A stretch of 64,000 bases of DNA. It comes from Anaerolineae bacterium CG2_30_57_67. GTDB lineage: Bacteria > Chloroflexota > Anaerolineae > Anaerolineales > Villigracilaceae. The DNA lies in contig MNXJ01000038.1 of assembly GCA_001872455.1 (NCBI GenBank), positions 1-64,000 of the forward strand, read 5' to 3'. The position numbers and the translations under genes are program-made. The notes under the pieces are model-generated. The model was given only the letters and a program-made list of their open reading frames with translations, did not search any database and was not told where the DNA came from. Positions within the stretch are counted from its first letter, which is position 1. Each line of letters opens with the position of its first letter. Positions 19,617 to 29,942 of the stretch are shown in pieces.

Positions 19617-19665
19617 GCTGGCGATTACCCACACGGCGCCAATTTTCGTCCTGCGGACAAAAGAG
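19617..19665. repeat. partial copy of a TIR-bearing element end (family A)
   Basis: TGGCGATTACCCACACGGCGCCAATTTTCGTCCTGCGGACAAAA matches TGGTGATTACCCACAAGTCGCCAATTTTCGTCCTGCGGACTGCAAAA at 45307. Confidence 0.8.
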
Positions 19666-19702
19666 ACATGAATGTGGCGTTACGTTGAGCGCCGGGTACC
19701 AA

Positions 19703-20935
19703 CTACTCCGACTTTCCAGTTTTCTGATTATTCACACCGCTTTTCAGCGTGCTAAAAAATGCCAACAATCGCTTGCGCCATTGCCGCATCTGCTTGCGCA
19801 AGGGTAGCGGTTGTACCCTTTCTTCCAATCCATCCCAGGGGTCGAGGTCAAATAATTTTCGCACCACATAACGCCCCAGCAGCTGCAAAGTTGCCAGCAT
19901 GGGCGCGGCGATGATAATGCCCAGCACGCCCAACAACGTGGCCGCAATTAACGCGGCCACCATCACCGCCGCCGGGTGAACTTTGAGGGCGTCGGCCATG
20001 ATGCGCGGTGAGACAAGGTTATCGAGGATGCCGTCAATTAGCCAGGCAATCACCAGCACCGTCAGCGTATACGCCAGCGGCGTCCAGCCATCGGGTTTGT
20101 AAACCTGAAAATACGAAACCAGCGCCAACACTGTCCATGAAATGGCTGGGCCAACATAAGGCAGAAAACGCGCCAGACCCGCCATTAGCGCCAGGCCAAA
20201 GGCGTAACGCACGCCCAGCAGGCTGAGCACCAGCGTGTAAATCAGCGTTGCTAGCGCAACCAGGATAATCTGCCCGCGTAAAAAGGCGTTCCAGATTTGC
20301 CCAAGTTTTTCGCCCATGCGGCTCAAGTCAGGACCATAGCCAGGCAGTTCGATGTGGAGGATATCTTTGCGCAGGCCGCCGCTTTCATTCAACATGAAAT
20401 AAGAAATCAGCACAACAAACGCGCTCCAGCCGAGGATGCCAAATGCGCTCCCAGCCAGTGCGCCGAAAAATTCGCCGGTACGCCCTAGCAGGGTGCGGGC
20501 AGTGTCAATGGCCTGGGCGCTGATTTGGGCCAAGTCGAGGCTGGCAAAATCCAACGTAAACGGGCCAAACTGCCAGCGCCAGTCGGCTACGCGTGCCATC
20601 AGCGCGGGTAACTCCGTCAGGCTATTTTGTACAATCGTCACCAGGCTTTGCGCCTGATAAATCAGTTCCAGCCCTCCGAGTGCGATCAACCCAACCAAAA
20701 TAATCAGCAGGAACAAATAGACCAGCGCCACCGACCCGCCCCAGTTCAGCCGTACTTTGCGGCTGACGAAGGCTACCGCCGGCTGAAGCAGGTACACCAA
20801 CAGAAAGGCTAAAATCAGCGGCGGGAGGATATTTTGGAACTTGATAACCAGCCCGACAGCTAACGCCACCAATGTAAAGCCAATCACCAATTTTGTGGAG
20901 GCATTCCAGCGGGGAGAAACGTTTTTTTCATTCAT
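19703..20935 (-). CDS. AI-2E family transporter (PerM-like)
   Basis: 410 aa multi-TM; typical layout with central VVLISYFMLNE and ARFLPYVGPAISW. Confidence 0.85.
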   Translation of the reverse strand: MNEKNVSPRWNASTKLVIGFTLVALAVGLVIKFQNILPPLILAFLLVYLLQPAVAFVSRKVRLNWGGSVALVYLFLLIILVGLIALGGLELIYQAQSLVTIVQNSLTELPALMARVADWRWQFGPFTLDFASLDLAQISAQAIDTARTLLGRTGEFFGALAGSAFGILGWSAFVVLISYFMLNESGGLRKDILHIELPGYGPDLSRMGEKLGQIWNAFLRGQIILVALATLIYTLVLSLLGVRYAFGLALMAGLARFLPYVGPAISWTVLALVSYFQVYKPDGWTPLAYTLTVLVIAWLIDGILDNLVSPRIMADALKVHPAAVMVAALIAATLLGVLGIIIAAPMLATLQLLGRYVVRKLFDLDPWDGLEERVQPLPLRKQMRQWRKRLLAFFSTLKSGVNNQKTGKSE

Positions 20936-20981
20936 GGTTGGGTTTCCTTACGAAGATGTATTCCAATTCCCCTATGTTAAT

Positions 20982-21014
20982 CCAAAACAGGGAGCGTGGC
21001 GCTCCCTGTTTTGG
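20982..21014 (-). terminator. likely terminator hairpin of the DEAD-box gene
   Basis: CCAAAACAGGGAGC-GTGGC-GCTCCCTGTTTTGG, 14-bp perfect stem. Confidence 0.75.
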
Positions 21015-21028
21015 GCAAAAATCATTAA

Positions 21029-22723
21029 CTATGCGCGTTCGACCGTAAACGGTTGGCGGCGAATGCTATATTTTCCAGCCTGCGCCAGCACTTGCGGCAC
21101 CAGGTTTTCGGGGATGTCCAGGAAGGTTTCGCTCTCTTGCACAAAAATTTTACCAATTACCGTGCCGGGGATGTCGGCGTGGTAGGCAATCGCGCCGACC
21201 ACGTCGCCGGGGCGAATGCCATGTTGCTTGCCGATGTTCATGGTCATGCGCACCATGCCGATTTCGTGCGAGGCCTTTTCGGGGGCGGAGAAGGGCGGGC
21301 GGGCGCCGCGCCGGGGTATTTCACCCTCGCCAGAGCGGAAGCGGCGTTCCGGGCGCGAGTCGCGGAATCTTCCAGCCTGGGGCCGAGTTTGCGGGGCGTC
21401 GAAGACTTCGCTCACCTGGGCGATGGGGCGCTGTTTTTCGTCGCCGCGGGCGACTTTCAGGGCGGCGGCGGCCAGTTCGAGCGGGTCAATGCCTTCGGCC
21501 ACCATCGCGTCTACGATGGCGCGTTCCTGTTTGCAGCGTCCACGCTGTAACCAGGTGTTGACTTTGGCAACCAGTTCGTTCAAGCGCTGGGCGTAAACTT
21601 GTTCCACCGTGGGCAATTCAGCGCGGGCAATAGTTTGACGGGTAAGGTGTTCCACGTCGCGCAGGCGGCGCTTTTCGGCAGGGCTGACCAAAGAAATGGC
21701 GATGCCCGTATTGCCCGCGCGCCCGGTGCGTCCGATGCGGTGAATATAAATTTCAGCGTCATCCGGCAAATCGTAGTTGAAAACATGGCTGATGCCTTCG
21801 ATGTCGAGTCCGCGCGCGGCGACATCCGTCGCCACGAGTACCTTGACAGTTCCAGCGCGGAAGCGATTAAGGGTACGCTCGCGGGCGTCCTGGCTCAAAT
21901 CGCCGTTGAGGGCTTCGGAGGGAAAGCCGCGCGTGCTAAGTTCGTTGGCAAGGTCGCCGGTGCCGAGGCGGGTGCGCACAAAAATCAGCGCGGAAGTAAT
22001 GTTTTCAACTTCAAACAGGCGAGTTAAGGCGGCGGTTTTATCGCGCTCGTTGACCTGGTAGTAGCGTTGTTCAATGGCGGCTACGGTCATTTGCTCACGG
22101 GCAATCGTCACCGACTGCGGCGTGCGCATATATTTTTCGGCCAGGCGGCGAATGGGCGCTGGCAGCGTCGCCGAAAAGAGGGCGGTCTGGCGCTCGGCAG
22201 GGGTGGCGGCCAGGATGGTTTCGATGTCTTCGATGAAGCCCATCGAGAGCATTTCATCGGCCTCGTCTAGTACGACGGTGTGGATTTCGCTCAAATCCAA
22301 CGCGCCACGGTTAATCAGGTCAAGCAAACGGCCCGGTGTGCCGACGACAACATCCACGCCACGGCGCAGTTGATTCATTTGCAGGCTGTAGGACGAGCCG
22401 CCATAAATGGCGACAACGCGGGCGTGGCAAAATTGTCCCATGGCGGTAACCGCATCAGAGACCTGCAAGGCCAGTTCGCGGGTAGGGGCCATGACCAACG
22501 CCTGCGGGGCGCGGTGATGTGGTTCTAATTTTTGTAAAATGGGGAGGGCAAAAGCGGCGGTTTTGCCGGTACCGGTCTGAGCCTGGCCGATGACATCGGC
22601 GCCGGTCAGCATGAGCGGAATCATACCCGCCTGAATGGGAGTCGGCTCGGTGTAACCAAGCGAAACGATGGCCTGCTCCAGCTCGGGGCGCAGGTTAAGT
22701 GCAGAAAATTCAGTTGTCATCAA
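21029..22723 (-). CDS. DEAD-box ATP-dependent RNA helicase with C-terminal DbpA-type RNA-binding domain
   Basis: AQTGTGKTAAFALPI, DEADEMLSMGF, SAT, HRIGRTGRAG; C-terminal RMTMNIGKQHGIRPGDVVGAIA. Confidence 0.95.
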   Translation of the reverse strand: MMTTEFSALNLRPELEQAIVSLGYTEPTPIQAGMIPLMLTGADVIGQAQTGTGKTAAFALPILQKLEPHHRAPQALVMAPTRELALQVSDAVTAMGQFCHARVVAIYGGSSYSLQMNQLRRGVDVVVGTPGRLLDLINRGALDLSEIHTVVLDEADEMLSMGFIEDIETILAATPAERQTALFSATLPAPIRRLAEKYMRTPQSVTIAREQMTVAAIEQRYYQVNERDKTAALTRLFEVENITSALIFVRTRLGTGDLANELSTRGFPSEALNGDLSQDARERTLNRFRAGTVKVLVATDVAARGLDIEGISHVFNYDLPDDAEIYIHRIGRTGRAGNTGIAISLVSPAEKRRLRDVEHLTRQTIARAELPTVEQVYAQRLNELVAKVNTWLQRGRCKQERAIVDAMVAEGIDPLELAAAALKVARGDEKQRPIAQVSEVFDAPQTRPQAGRFRDSRPERRFRSGEGEIPRRGARPPFSAPEKASHEIGMVRMTMNIGKQHGIRPGDVVGAIAYHADIPGTVIGKIFVQESETFLDIPENLVPQVLAQAGKYSIRRQPFTVERA

Positions 22724-22854
22724 AACTCCAAAAAGATTGCCGCAATGAGATTACGCTCACTACGACGAAATATGGGGATGTTTTGATGACTCCGCTGAGA
22801 TTCTTCCTGCACCGGCTGGCCCTCACGGGCGAGCCGTCCCAAAGGTGATGCAAC

Positions 22855-22879
22855 AAAAATGCCCGGGGTGGCCTCGGGC
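22855..22879 (-). promoter_or_regulatory. attenuator-like hairpin plus T-run in the DEAD-box leader
   Basis: Minus strand GCCCGAGG-CCA-CCCCGGGC-ATTTTTG, about 130 nt upstream of the helicase start codon. Confidence 0.45.
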
Positions 22880-23380
22880 AATGCTGCGGATTTCTCAAAA
22901 CAACGTCCCAATGCTTGCTCTTTTGTTTCCAGAGCGGCGTGAGTATACCACAAAATTAATTTTGCAAAGGTTTTTTTGGCGTGCACATTTTTGGGTTTTA
23001 CCATGAAGATTCAAAAAGGATCGGTTTTTGCAGTAGACTCGCCTTGCTATGGGAACCACCCCTCAAAAAACACATTCCAAAAAGCCTGCGCACAGTCTGG
23101 GCTGTTTTTGTCGTTGCAGTCGTCATTGCTGTTATTTTTGCCAACCTGAAAAGACTTGGCCTTCGTTACGATTCACTGGATTATCCATTCTACGCACAAT
23201 TCTCGGCCCGATTTTTAGCATCCTGCTGTCGCCGTTTTTCGTTCTATCCACGTTATCCATCATTTACCACCGGCCGTCAGGCGAAATCCGTTTTACAATT
23301 GTAGATAAAAACGAGCAGTACAGCATATTTAAAATTATCCATTGAACGCCAGAGAAAGACCATCAACAGGGTGAACACTT

Positions 23381-25090
23381 ATGACAAACTCAAAAATTGG
23401 CTACATCATTGGCGGTGGACTGAAAGACTCTTTTTCCGCCCGGCTGACGGTTGATCCGCTTTCGGTGCAGGAAGGTGGATTTGTGGTGATTGACAGCGGC
23501 TACACGCGTTTTTACGGGCTGGTAACCGATTTACAGTTGGGCGCAACCGACCCGCGCTTTGCCGATGAACAATCTGAAACGCGCCTGCCACCCGCCATCG
23601 CCAAAGCCCTGCACGGGCAAACGCTCTACACCAACCTGGAGATTCTGCCCGCGCTAATGTTGGAGCGCGGCCCCGACCCCAAATCGCCAGAATACGCCGC
23701 CTGGCGCAGTGAACACGCCGAAGATGCGCGCCCGATGCCGGTCAAAACCGTTCCTCTGCATCACGCCAACGTTTCGCTGGCCGACGCCACCGATATCGCC
23801 GCCATCTTTGGCGACCCGCAAAAAGACGGAAACTTCGTCATCGGCTACACGCGCGAGCAGGGGCATCCCGTCTGCATCAATCTTGATAAATTTATACAAC
23901 GTTCGGCAGGCGTTTTTGGTGCAACCGGCACGGGAAAATCATTTTTAACGCGCATCATCCTGGCCGGGTTAATGAACCACAACAAAGCCTCGGTGCTGGT
24001 GCTGGACATGCACAATGAATACGGCTTCGATGATGTGGCTTCCGACACCAAACAAAACGTAATCGGGCTAAAAACCAAGTTTGGCAACCAGGTACAAATT
24101 ATCGGGGTCGGGGCCGGCGCCACCATTCGTGGGCGAGCTCCCAGTTTCAACCTGGAGATCCCGATGAGCGAAATCAGCACCAGCGATGTGGAAACCCTCA
24201 GCCGCGAGTTAAATCTGAAAGAAACTACGCCGACCACACTCAACGCTCTCTTCACCTCCTTCCGCACCGATTGGTTCGCCCGCTTCCGCGCCATGAATCG
24301 CGAAGAAGTGGAAGAGATAGATGAAAAAGGGCGCGTCAGGCGCGTTCCGCACCCCGACAGCGTCGCCTTTTGGGCGCAGGCCAGCGGTGTAAACGTCATG
24401 GCCGCCGAAGCCCTGCATGACAAACTGCGCCGCCTGTTCGACAAGCCCTACATCGTCGCCGCCCCCGCCGCCGACAGCGTGGCGCAAGTCATTCAGACGC
24501 TGGAAAGTGGCAAACACGTCATCCTTTCCTTTGGCAGCCACGAAAGCGACCTGGATTACCTGTTCGTCTCCAACCTGCTGACGCGCAAAATTCGCGCGGC
24601 GTGGGAAGCCAAAACCAACCAATTCCGCTCCCGAGGCGCGAAACTCGTTAATGAACCCCGCCCGCTGATTATTGTGGTGGAGGAAGCCCACAAACTACTC
24701 AACCGCGAAATGGCCGCGCAGACAACCTTTGCCACCATTGCCCGCGAATTGCGCAAATATTACGTCACACTGCTGATTGTAGACCAGCGCCCCTCACAAA
24801 TTTATGATGAGGTCATGTCGCAGCTCGGCACGCGCATTTGCGGCTGGCTGGGCGATGACCTGGATATTCAAGCGGCGCTCTCCGGTCTGGCGGGGCGCGA
24901 TGCGCTGCGCGGAATGCTGGCGCGGCTTCAGCCCAAGGAAGAGGTCCTGCTGTTAGGCTGGGGCGTTCCCATGCCACTGCCGGTGCACTCGCGCCGTTAC
25001 GATGCCGTTTTCTGGCAGGATTTGCTGAAAAACAGCCATTTCAAAGACAAAACCATCGCCGAGAAAACCAATCTGCTTTTTGACTCGTAG
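23381..25090 (+). CDS. HerA-like helicase / DUF87 ATPase with HAS-barrel-like N-terminus
   Basis: GVFGATGTGKSFLTRIILAGLM (Walker A), RPLIIVVEEAHKLL (Walker B), RPSQIYDEVMSQLGTRI. Confidence 0.85.
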   Translation: MTNSKIGYIIGGGLKDSFSARLTVDPLSVQEGGFVVIDSGYTRFYGLVTDLQLGATDPRFADEQSETRLPPAIAKALHGQTLYTNLEILPALMLERGPDPKSPEYAAWRSEHAEDARPMPVKTVPLHHANVSLADATDIAAIFGDPQKDGNFVIGYTREQGHPVCINLDKFIQRSAGVFGATGTGKSFLTRIILAGLMNHNKASVLVLDMHNEYGFDDVASDTKQNVIGLKTKFGNQVQIIGVGAGATIRGRAPSFNLEIPMSEISTSDVETLSRELNLKETTPTTLNALFTSFRTDWFARFRAMNREEVEEIDEKGRVRRVPHPDSVAFWAQASGVNVMAAEALHDKLRRLFDKPYIVAAPAADSVAQVIQTLESGKHVILSFGSHESDLDYLFVSNLLTRKIRAAWEAKTNQFRSRGAKLVNEPRPLIIVVEEAHKLLNREMAAQTTFATIARELRKYYVTLLIVDQRPSQIYDEVMSQLGTRICGWLGDDLDIQAALSGLAGRDALRGMLARLQPKEEVLLLGWGVPMPLPVHSRRYDAVFWQDLLKNSHFKDKTIAEKTNLLFDS

Positions 25091-25126
25091 CGCAAGCCTT
25101 TGGCTTCTGGTAATTGCCCACATCAC

Positions 25127-25161
25127 AAAATCCCCCAAAGGTCATCCTGTGGGGGATTTTT
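25127..25161 (+). terminator. intrinsic terminator
   Basis: AAAATCCCCC ... GGGGGATTTTT. Confidence 0.8.
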
Positions 25162-25256
25162 CATCCACAAATCTGAAAATCAGCGCACGCTACGTGTAAG
25201 GCGCATGTAAGGTTCAGAGGGGTAAAATTTAGTTACACGATATTTAGGAGCGTTTT

Positions 25257-25904
25257 ATGAGCCGAAAACCTTTGGAGTTTATCAGCGGGCTGGCAGTTTT
25301 TGCCGTTTTGACCGTCATTTTTTACACCATGATTCGCCTGCAGCTTGTCCCGCGAAGTGTGCTGGCCTGGTTGGTGCAAAGCCGTAACCCGCCCGTTGCC
25401 ATTATTTTCTTTAGCGCCCTGCTTTCCAGCCTGATTGTGCTCGCCATGCGCATTGGCGTCGCCTTCCCGTGGCTGGATAAAATTATCGTCTCTGAGCGAT
25501 TACGCACTTACCTGACTGGTTTACCGTTATGGGCAATTTTCATCCTGGGCGTAATTTCCGCTATTGGGCTGTATCGTGTCTTCCCGGCCTGCCGCCCGCC
25601 AGAAAGCGTCACCTTCAGCGTAGCCGGACGCCCCAACCCCCTGCTGCCATCCGACACGCTGACAGTGCGCCCAAACGAGGTAATTGTAGTCACAGCCACC
25701 ACCAGTGAAAAGGATGCCCTGCTTTCATGTCAGTGGCAATACGCCGGAAGCGTCTTCCGACGGTTGGGGAACAGTAACGCCTGTGAAATCAACCTGGAAA
25801 TTGCCGAAGAACCCGGCGATGGCTACCTGACCCTGCAAACCTCGCAGGATTTTTGCGCCCAAAGCGCCATTTTCTCTTTGCGCGTCATCACCGAAATTCC
25901 TTGA
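25257..25904 (+). CDS. hypothetical membrane protein
   Basis: Several hydrophobic segments followed by an extracytoplasmic domain; co-directional with the next lipoprotein. Confidence 0.6.
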   Translation: MSRKPLEFISGLAVFAVLTVIFYTMIRLQLVPRSVLAWLVQSRNPPVAIIFFSALLSSLIVLAMRIGVAFPWLDKIIVSERLRTYLTGLPLWAIFILGVISAIGLYRVFPACRPPESVTFSVAGRPNPLLPSDTLTVRPNEVIVVTATTSEKDALLSCQWQYAGSVFRRLGNSNACEINLEIAEEPGDGYLTLQTSQDFCAQSAIFSLRVITEIP

Positions 25905-25910
25905 GACCTG

Positions 25911-26936
25911 ATGAAAACCCCGCTCTGTTTTCTTTTCTCGCTTTTGCTGGCACTTCTCGCCGCCTGTGCGCCTATCCAACCAGGCGCAAACCTGTCCATT
26001 TTGCCGAAATCGTGTCAGGCGCAAACCGGCCAGCAGGTTAATTTGACGCTCAACGGCACGCTGCCACCCAACGTCAGCGTACGCTGGGAAGCCAGCGCGG
26101 GTAGCATCGTCTCTACACCACAAGGGCTAAACGCAACCTTCACCGCGCCCGACCAGCCCGGAAGCGCCACCATCTACGTCTACATTTCTTCCGGCACCCC
26201 AGGCAGCGAGATTCCACTTACCATCACCTGCCAGGTGACAGATTCCACCTCCCCGCCCGAAGACAGCACGCCTACGCAACAACCTCCGGTCACCACCATC
26301 CCTGCCAACACCGTCATCATCAGCGAAGTGATGGGCAACATTTGCGGTGGCGACGAATTCAAAAAGTGGAATCAGTATGTAGAGTTGTATAACTACGGCG
26401 ACCAACCGGTGGATGTTGGCGGCTGGTGGCTGGCAGATTCACTCTCGCTTCAACCAGATGAAGTGGTTGCCTGGGCGACTCGCAACCCGGACGAACTACT
26501 TCCCGCCGGGCTTGTCACCGTCTCGACGGTAATACCGCCCGGCGGGGTGGCCCTGATACTCTCGCCCACCTACGCGCATGGTGAAAACCCATACAACATG
26601 CCCTACACCATCCCTGCCGGAACTGTCATCCTGACTGCCGCCGCATCTGACCGGCTGGGAGATAATGCCGAAGGCCTGCAAGTTTACAACAGCGGAAGCG
26701 ATATTGTCGTCCTCTACCGCGGCGGCGAAAAAATTGCTAATGAAATTCTGTCCACCTACGGCTCACCGTTTCTGACAAATTACCCGCAAGACTGGCGCGA
26801 TAACCGCAAAGACCAGCTGCCGCTTGATCTGGACGAATGTTCCTCCGCCGAACGCCTGGACCCGCGCGGCGGCGATATTTTTGGCAACTGGCGCAGTGTC
26901 ACCTACGGCTCGCCCGGCGAAGTGCCATTCCGTTAG
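25911..26936 (+). CDS. lipoprotein with lamin-tail-like domain
   Basis: LLALLAACAPIQ lipobox; VIISEVMGN...QYVELYNYGDQPVDVGGWWLADS...IPPGGVALI. Confidence 0.7.
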   Translation: MKTPLCFLFSLLLALLAACAPIQPGANLSILPKSCQAQTGQQVNLTLNGTLPPNVSVRWEASAGSIVSTPQGLNATFTAPDQPGSATIYVYISSGTPGSEIPLTITCQVTDSTSPPEDSTPTQQPPVTTIPANTVIISEVMGNICGGDEFKKWNQYVELYNYGDQPVDVGGWWLADSLSLQPDEVVAWATRNPDELLPAGLVTVSTVIPPGGVALILSPTYAHGENPYNMPYTIPAGTVILTAAASDRLGDNAEGLQVYNSGSDIVVLYRGGEKIANEILSTYGSPFLTNYPQDWRDNRKDQLPLDLDECSSAERLDPRGGDIFGNWRSVTYGSPGEVPFR

Positions 26937-27008
26937 CGCCGGTATCAACAATCCGCAATGAGATGGAAACAGACGCCAAAAAGGGGGCTGTGGTAGAATC
27001 GGGTTACC

Positions 27009-27983
27009 ATGCAGACGCCTACATCCGAACTTCCTCCACCTCTGCCCGGAGTTATTCCGGCGCTGACAGCCGGATTTAACGCCGTCGCGGCACAGGTAGG
27101 GGTTATTTTATTGCCCATCGGTTTTGATATTTTTCTGTGGCTTGGCCCGCGCGTCACCATCACACGGCTGATGGCGCCCGTGCTGAAAGACATGCAAACG
27201 CTTTCCACAGATGCCGGTCAAGCCATCGTTGACCCGCAAATCCTGGCAGATTTCTGGCAAAATTTCAACTTGTTCAACCTGGCGCGCACTTTTCCGCTGG
27301 GAGTTTTCAGCCTGATGAGCAACAACCTTGCCTCCCAATCTCCGTTAGGCATGCGCACAAGCTGGGAGGCGTCGAGCCCGCTGATAGCGATTGGCATTTG
27401 GCTGGCATTGACGCTGTTAGGCTGGTTACTGGGCAGTCTCTACTTCGCTTCCGTGGCGCATGTCGCCGTGCCAGGCAACGCCCCGGTAACCTTCTCGCGT
27501 GCCGCCTTGCACGGCATGTTATTTTCAAGCCTGTGGGCGGCGATGGCATTGATAGTAGGCATCCCGTTTATTTTCTTTCTTGGGGTGCTGACGCTCATCA
27601 ACCCGACAGTTACCTTGCTCGTAATTCTGTTTTTCTTGTTTATCGCCGCCTCGCTCTTCCCGCCAATTTATTTCTCCTCGTATGGCATTTTCAGCGACGG
27701 CCAAAATGTTTTGCGCTCCCTGTGGAGTGGCGTGCGGCTGACGCGCTACGGAATGCCAGCCATCACCCTGTTTACCCTGGTAACGCTGGTAATTTCGCAG
27801 GGGCTGGATTTTCTTTGGCGCATTCCCCCGGCCAACTCGGGGCTGACGCTGGTCGGGATTTTCGGCCACGCCTTCATCAGTACCGGGCTTTTGGCCGCCA
27901 GTTTCATTTACTATCATGAGATGAATGCTTGGATTGAGTCGGCCACGCGCTGGTTCAACAATAAACGCGTGGTCACCAACTAA
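27009..27983 (+). CDS. hypothetical multi-TM membrane protein
   Basis: 324 aa with several hydrophobic helices. Confidence 0.65.
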   Translation: MQTPTSELPPPLPGVIPALTAGFNAVAAQVGVILLPIGFDIFLWLGPRVTITRLMAPVLKDMQTLSTDAGQAIVDPQILADFWQNFNLFNLARTFPLGVFSLMSNNLASQSPLGMRTSWEASSPLIAIGIWLALTLLGWLLGSLYFASVAHVAVPGNAPVTFSRAALHGMLFSSLWAAMALIVGIPFIFFLGVLTLINPTVTLLVILFFLFIAASLFPPIYFSSYGIFSDGQNVLRSLWSGVRLTRYGMPAITLFTLVTLVISQGLDFLWRIPPANSGLTLVGIFGHAFISTGLLAASFIYYHEMNAWIESATRWFNNKRVVTN

Positions 27984-28012
27984 TTCGAAATTATTTTTTC
28001 AAGGAGTTCTCA

Positions 28013-29926
28013 GTGGTTCAACCTGCCAGCTACGATGCAAACAGCATTCAAGTTCTCGAAGGACTTGAAGCCGTCCGCCGCCGCCCCGGAATGTATGTGG
28101 GCGGTACTGACTTAAAAGCGCTTCATCACCTGGTGTATGAAGTAGTGGATAACTCCATTGACGAAGCTCTTGCCGGGGCTTGTGACCAGATCGAAATCAG
28201 CATCAACGCTGATTCGTCCGTTACCGTTGAAGATAACGGGCGTGGTATCCCGGTAGATATTCACCCTGAAAAGAAAATTTCAGCGCTGACGGTAGTCATG
28301 ACCGTTCTGCACGCGGGCGGAAAATTTGGCGGCGGCGGCTACAAAGTCTCCGGCGGGTTGCATGGCGTGGGCGTATCGGCAGTTAACGCGCTTTCGGAGT
28401 GGATGGAAGTGGAGGTGCGCCGCGATGGCAACGTATATTTTCAACGCTTCGAACGCGGCCACCCCATTGGCGTGGTAAAAATTATCGGCGCAGCCAAAGG
28501 CGCTGTCACCGGAACAAAGACCACGTTCAAATACGACCCGACCATTTTCAAAGAAGAGACGGATTTTCGCTTTGACACGTTGATGCAACGCTTCCGTGAG
28601 ATGGCTTTTGTCACCCGGGGCGTGACCATTCACTTTGCAGATGAACGCTCCGGGCGCGAAATGACTTTTCATTTTGAGGGCGGCATCACCTCGTTTGTGC
28701 GCTACCTCAACCGCAATCGGGAGAATCTCCATCCGGTCGTTTTCATGGAAAAGATAGTAGATGGCATCGGCGTCGAGGCGGCGGTGCAATATACTGACGC
28801 TTTCACCGAATCGGTTTACTCGTTTGCCAACACCATCAACACCGTTGACGGCGGCACGCACATGACCGGCCTGCGCTCGGCGCTGACACGCGTGATTAAC
28901 GATTATGCTCGCAAAAGCGGCCTGCTGAAGGATGCTGACCCCAACTTCAGCGGTGATGACACCCGTGAGGGCCTGACCGCTATCGTCAGCATCAAGCACC
29001 CCGACCCGCAATTTGAGTCGCAAACCAAAGTAAAGCTGATGAACCCGGAAGTGCAAACCTACGTCACCCAAGTTGTTGGTGAGGCGTTTACCACCTTTCT
29101 GGAAGAAAACCCCGGCGCGGCCAAAGGCATCATCGCCAAATGTCTCACGTCATCGCGCGCGCGTGATGCCGCCCGCAAGGCGCGTGATTTGGTTATTCGC
29201 AAATCGGCGCTGGAAAGCCTGACTCTGCCCGGCAAACTGGCCGATTGCTCGGAAAAAGACTCGTCCAAGACCGAGCTGTACATCGTCGAGGGAGACTCGG
29301 CAGGCGGTTCGGCCAAACAGGGACGCGACCGTCACTTTCAAGCCATTTTGCCCCTGCGTGGCAAAATTCTCAACACCGAACGCGCCCGGTTGGATAAGAT
29401 TTTGGGCAACAATGAGGTCAAGGCGCTGATTTCGGCGCTGGGAATGGGCATTGGCGACTCGTTTGACATCACCGGCCTGCGCTACGGACGCATCATTATT
29501 ATGACCGATGCCGATGTAGACGGCAGCCACATTCGCACCTTGTTGCTGACGTTTTTCTTCCGCTACATGCCCAGCCTGATTGAAGACGGGCATCTCTACA
29601 TTGCCCAACCGCCGCTCTACCGTATCGAACATAAAAAACAAGCGCGTTACGTTTACGCTGATGCCGATAAAGATGCCTATATCAAAGAATTGGGCAAAGA
29701 TAGTGAAAAGGCCAGCATTCAACGCTATAAAGGCTTGGGCGAAATGAACCCCGAACAATTGTGGGAAACCACCATGGACCCGCAAAACCGCACCCTATTA
29801 CTGGTGGGCGTGGAGGATGTTGCCGAAGCCGACCGCACGTTTGATATGCTGATGGGCGACGCAGTAGACCCTCGCCGAAAATTTATTCAGACACACGCCA
29901 AAAAAGTCCGCAACCTGGATATTTAG
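28013..29926 (+). CDS. gyrB: DNA gyrase subunit B
   Basis: [77 protein letters not shown]. Confidence 0.95.
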   Translation: MVQPASYDANSIQVLEGLEAVRRRPGMYVGGTDLKALHHLVYEVVDNSIDEALAGACDQIEISINADSSVTVEDNGRGIPVDIHPEKKISALTVVMTVLHAGGKFGGGGYKVSGGLHGVGVSAVNALSEWMEVEVRRDGNVYFQRFERGHPIGVVKIIGAAKGAVTGTKTTFKYDPTIFKEETDFRFDTLMQRFREMAFVTRGVTIHFADERSGREMTFHFEGGITSFVRYLNRNRENLHPVVFMEKIVDGIGVEAAVQYTDAFTESVYSFANTINTVDGGTHMTGLRSALTRVINDYARKSGLLKDADPNFSGDDTREGLTAIVSIKHPDPQFESQTKVKLMNPEVQTYVTQVVGEAFTTFLEENPGAAKGIIAKCLTSSRARDAARKARDLVIRKSALESLTLPGKLADCSEKDSSKTELYIVEGDSAGGSAKQGRDRHFQAILPLRGKILNTERARLDKILGNNEVKALISALGMGIGDSFDITGLRYGRIIIMTDADVDGSHIRTLLLTFFFRYMPSLIEDGHLYIAQPPLYRIEHKKQARYVYADADKDAYIKELGKDSEKASIQRYKGLGEMNPEQLWETTMDPQNRTLLLVGVEDVAEADRTFDMLMGDAVDPRRKFIQTHAKKVRNLDI

Positions 29927-29942
29927 TACCCCGCGAGGCCTT

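Noticed and set aside
23381-25090. HerA-like ATPase as part of a defence island
   Set aside because: No NurA, SIR2, DUF4297 or other effector next to it; neighbours are envelope proteins and a housekeeping helicase
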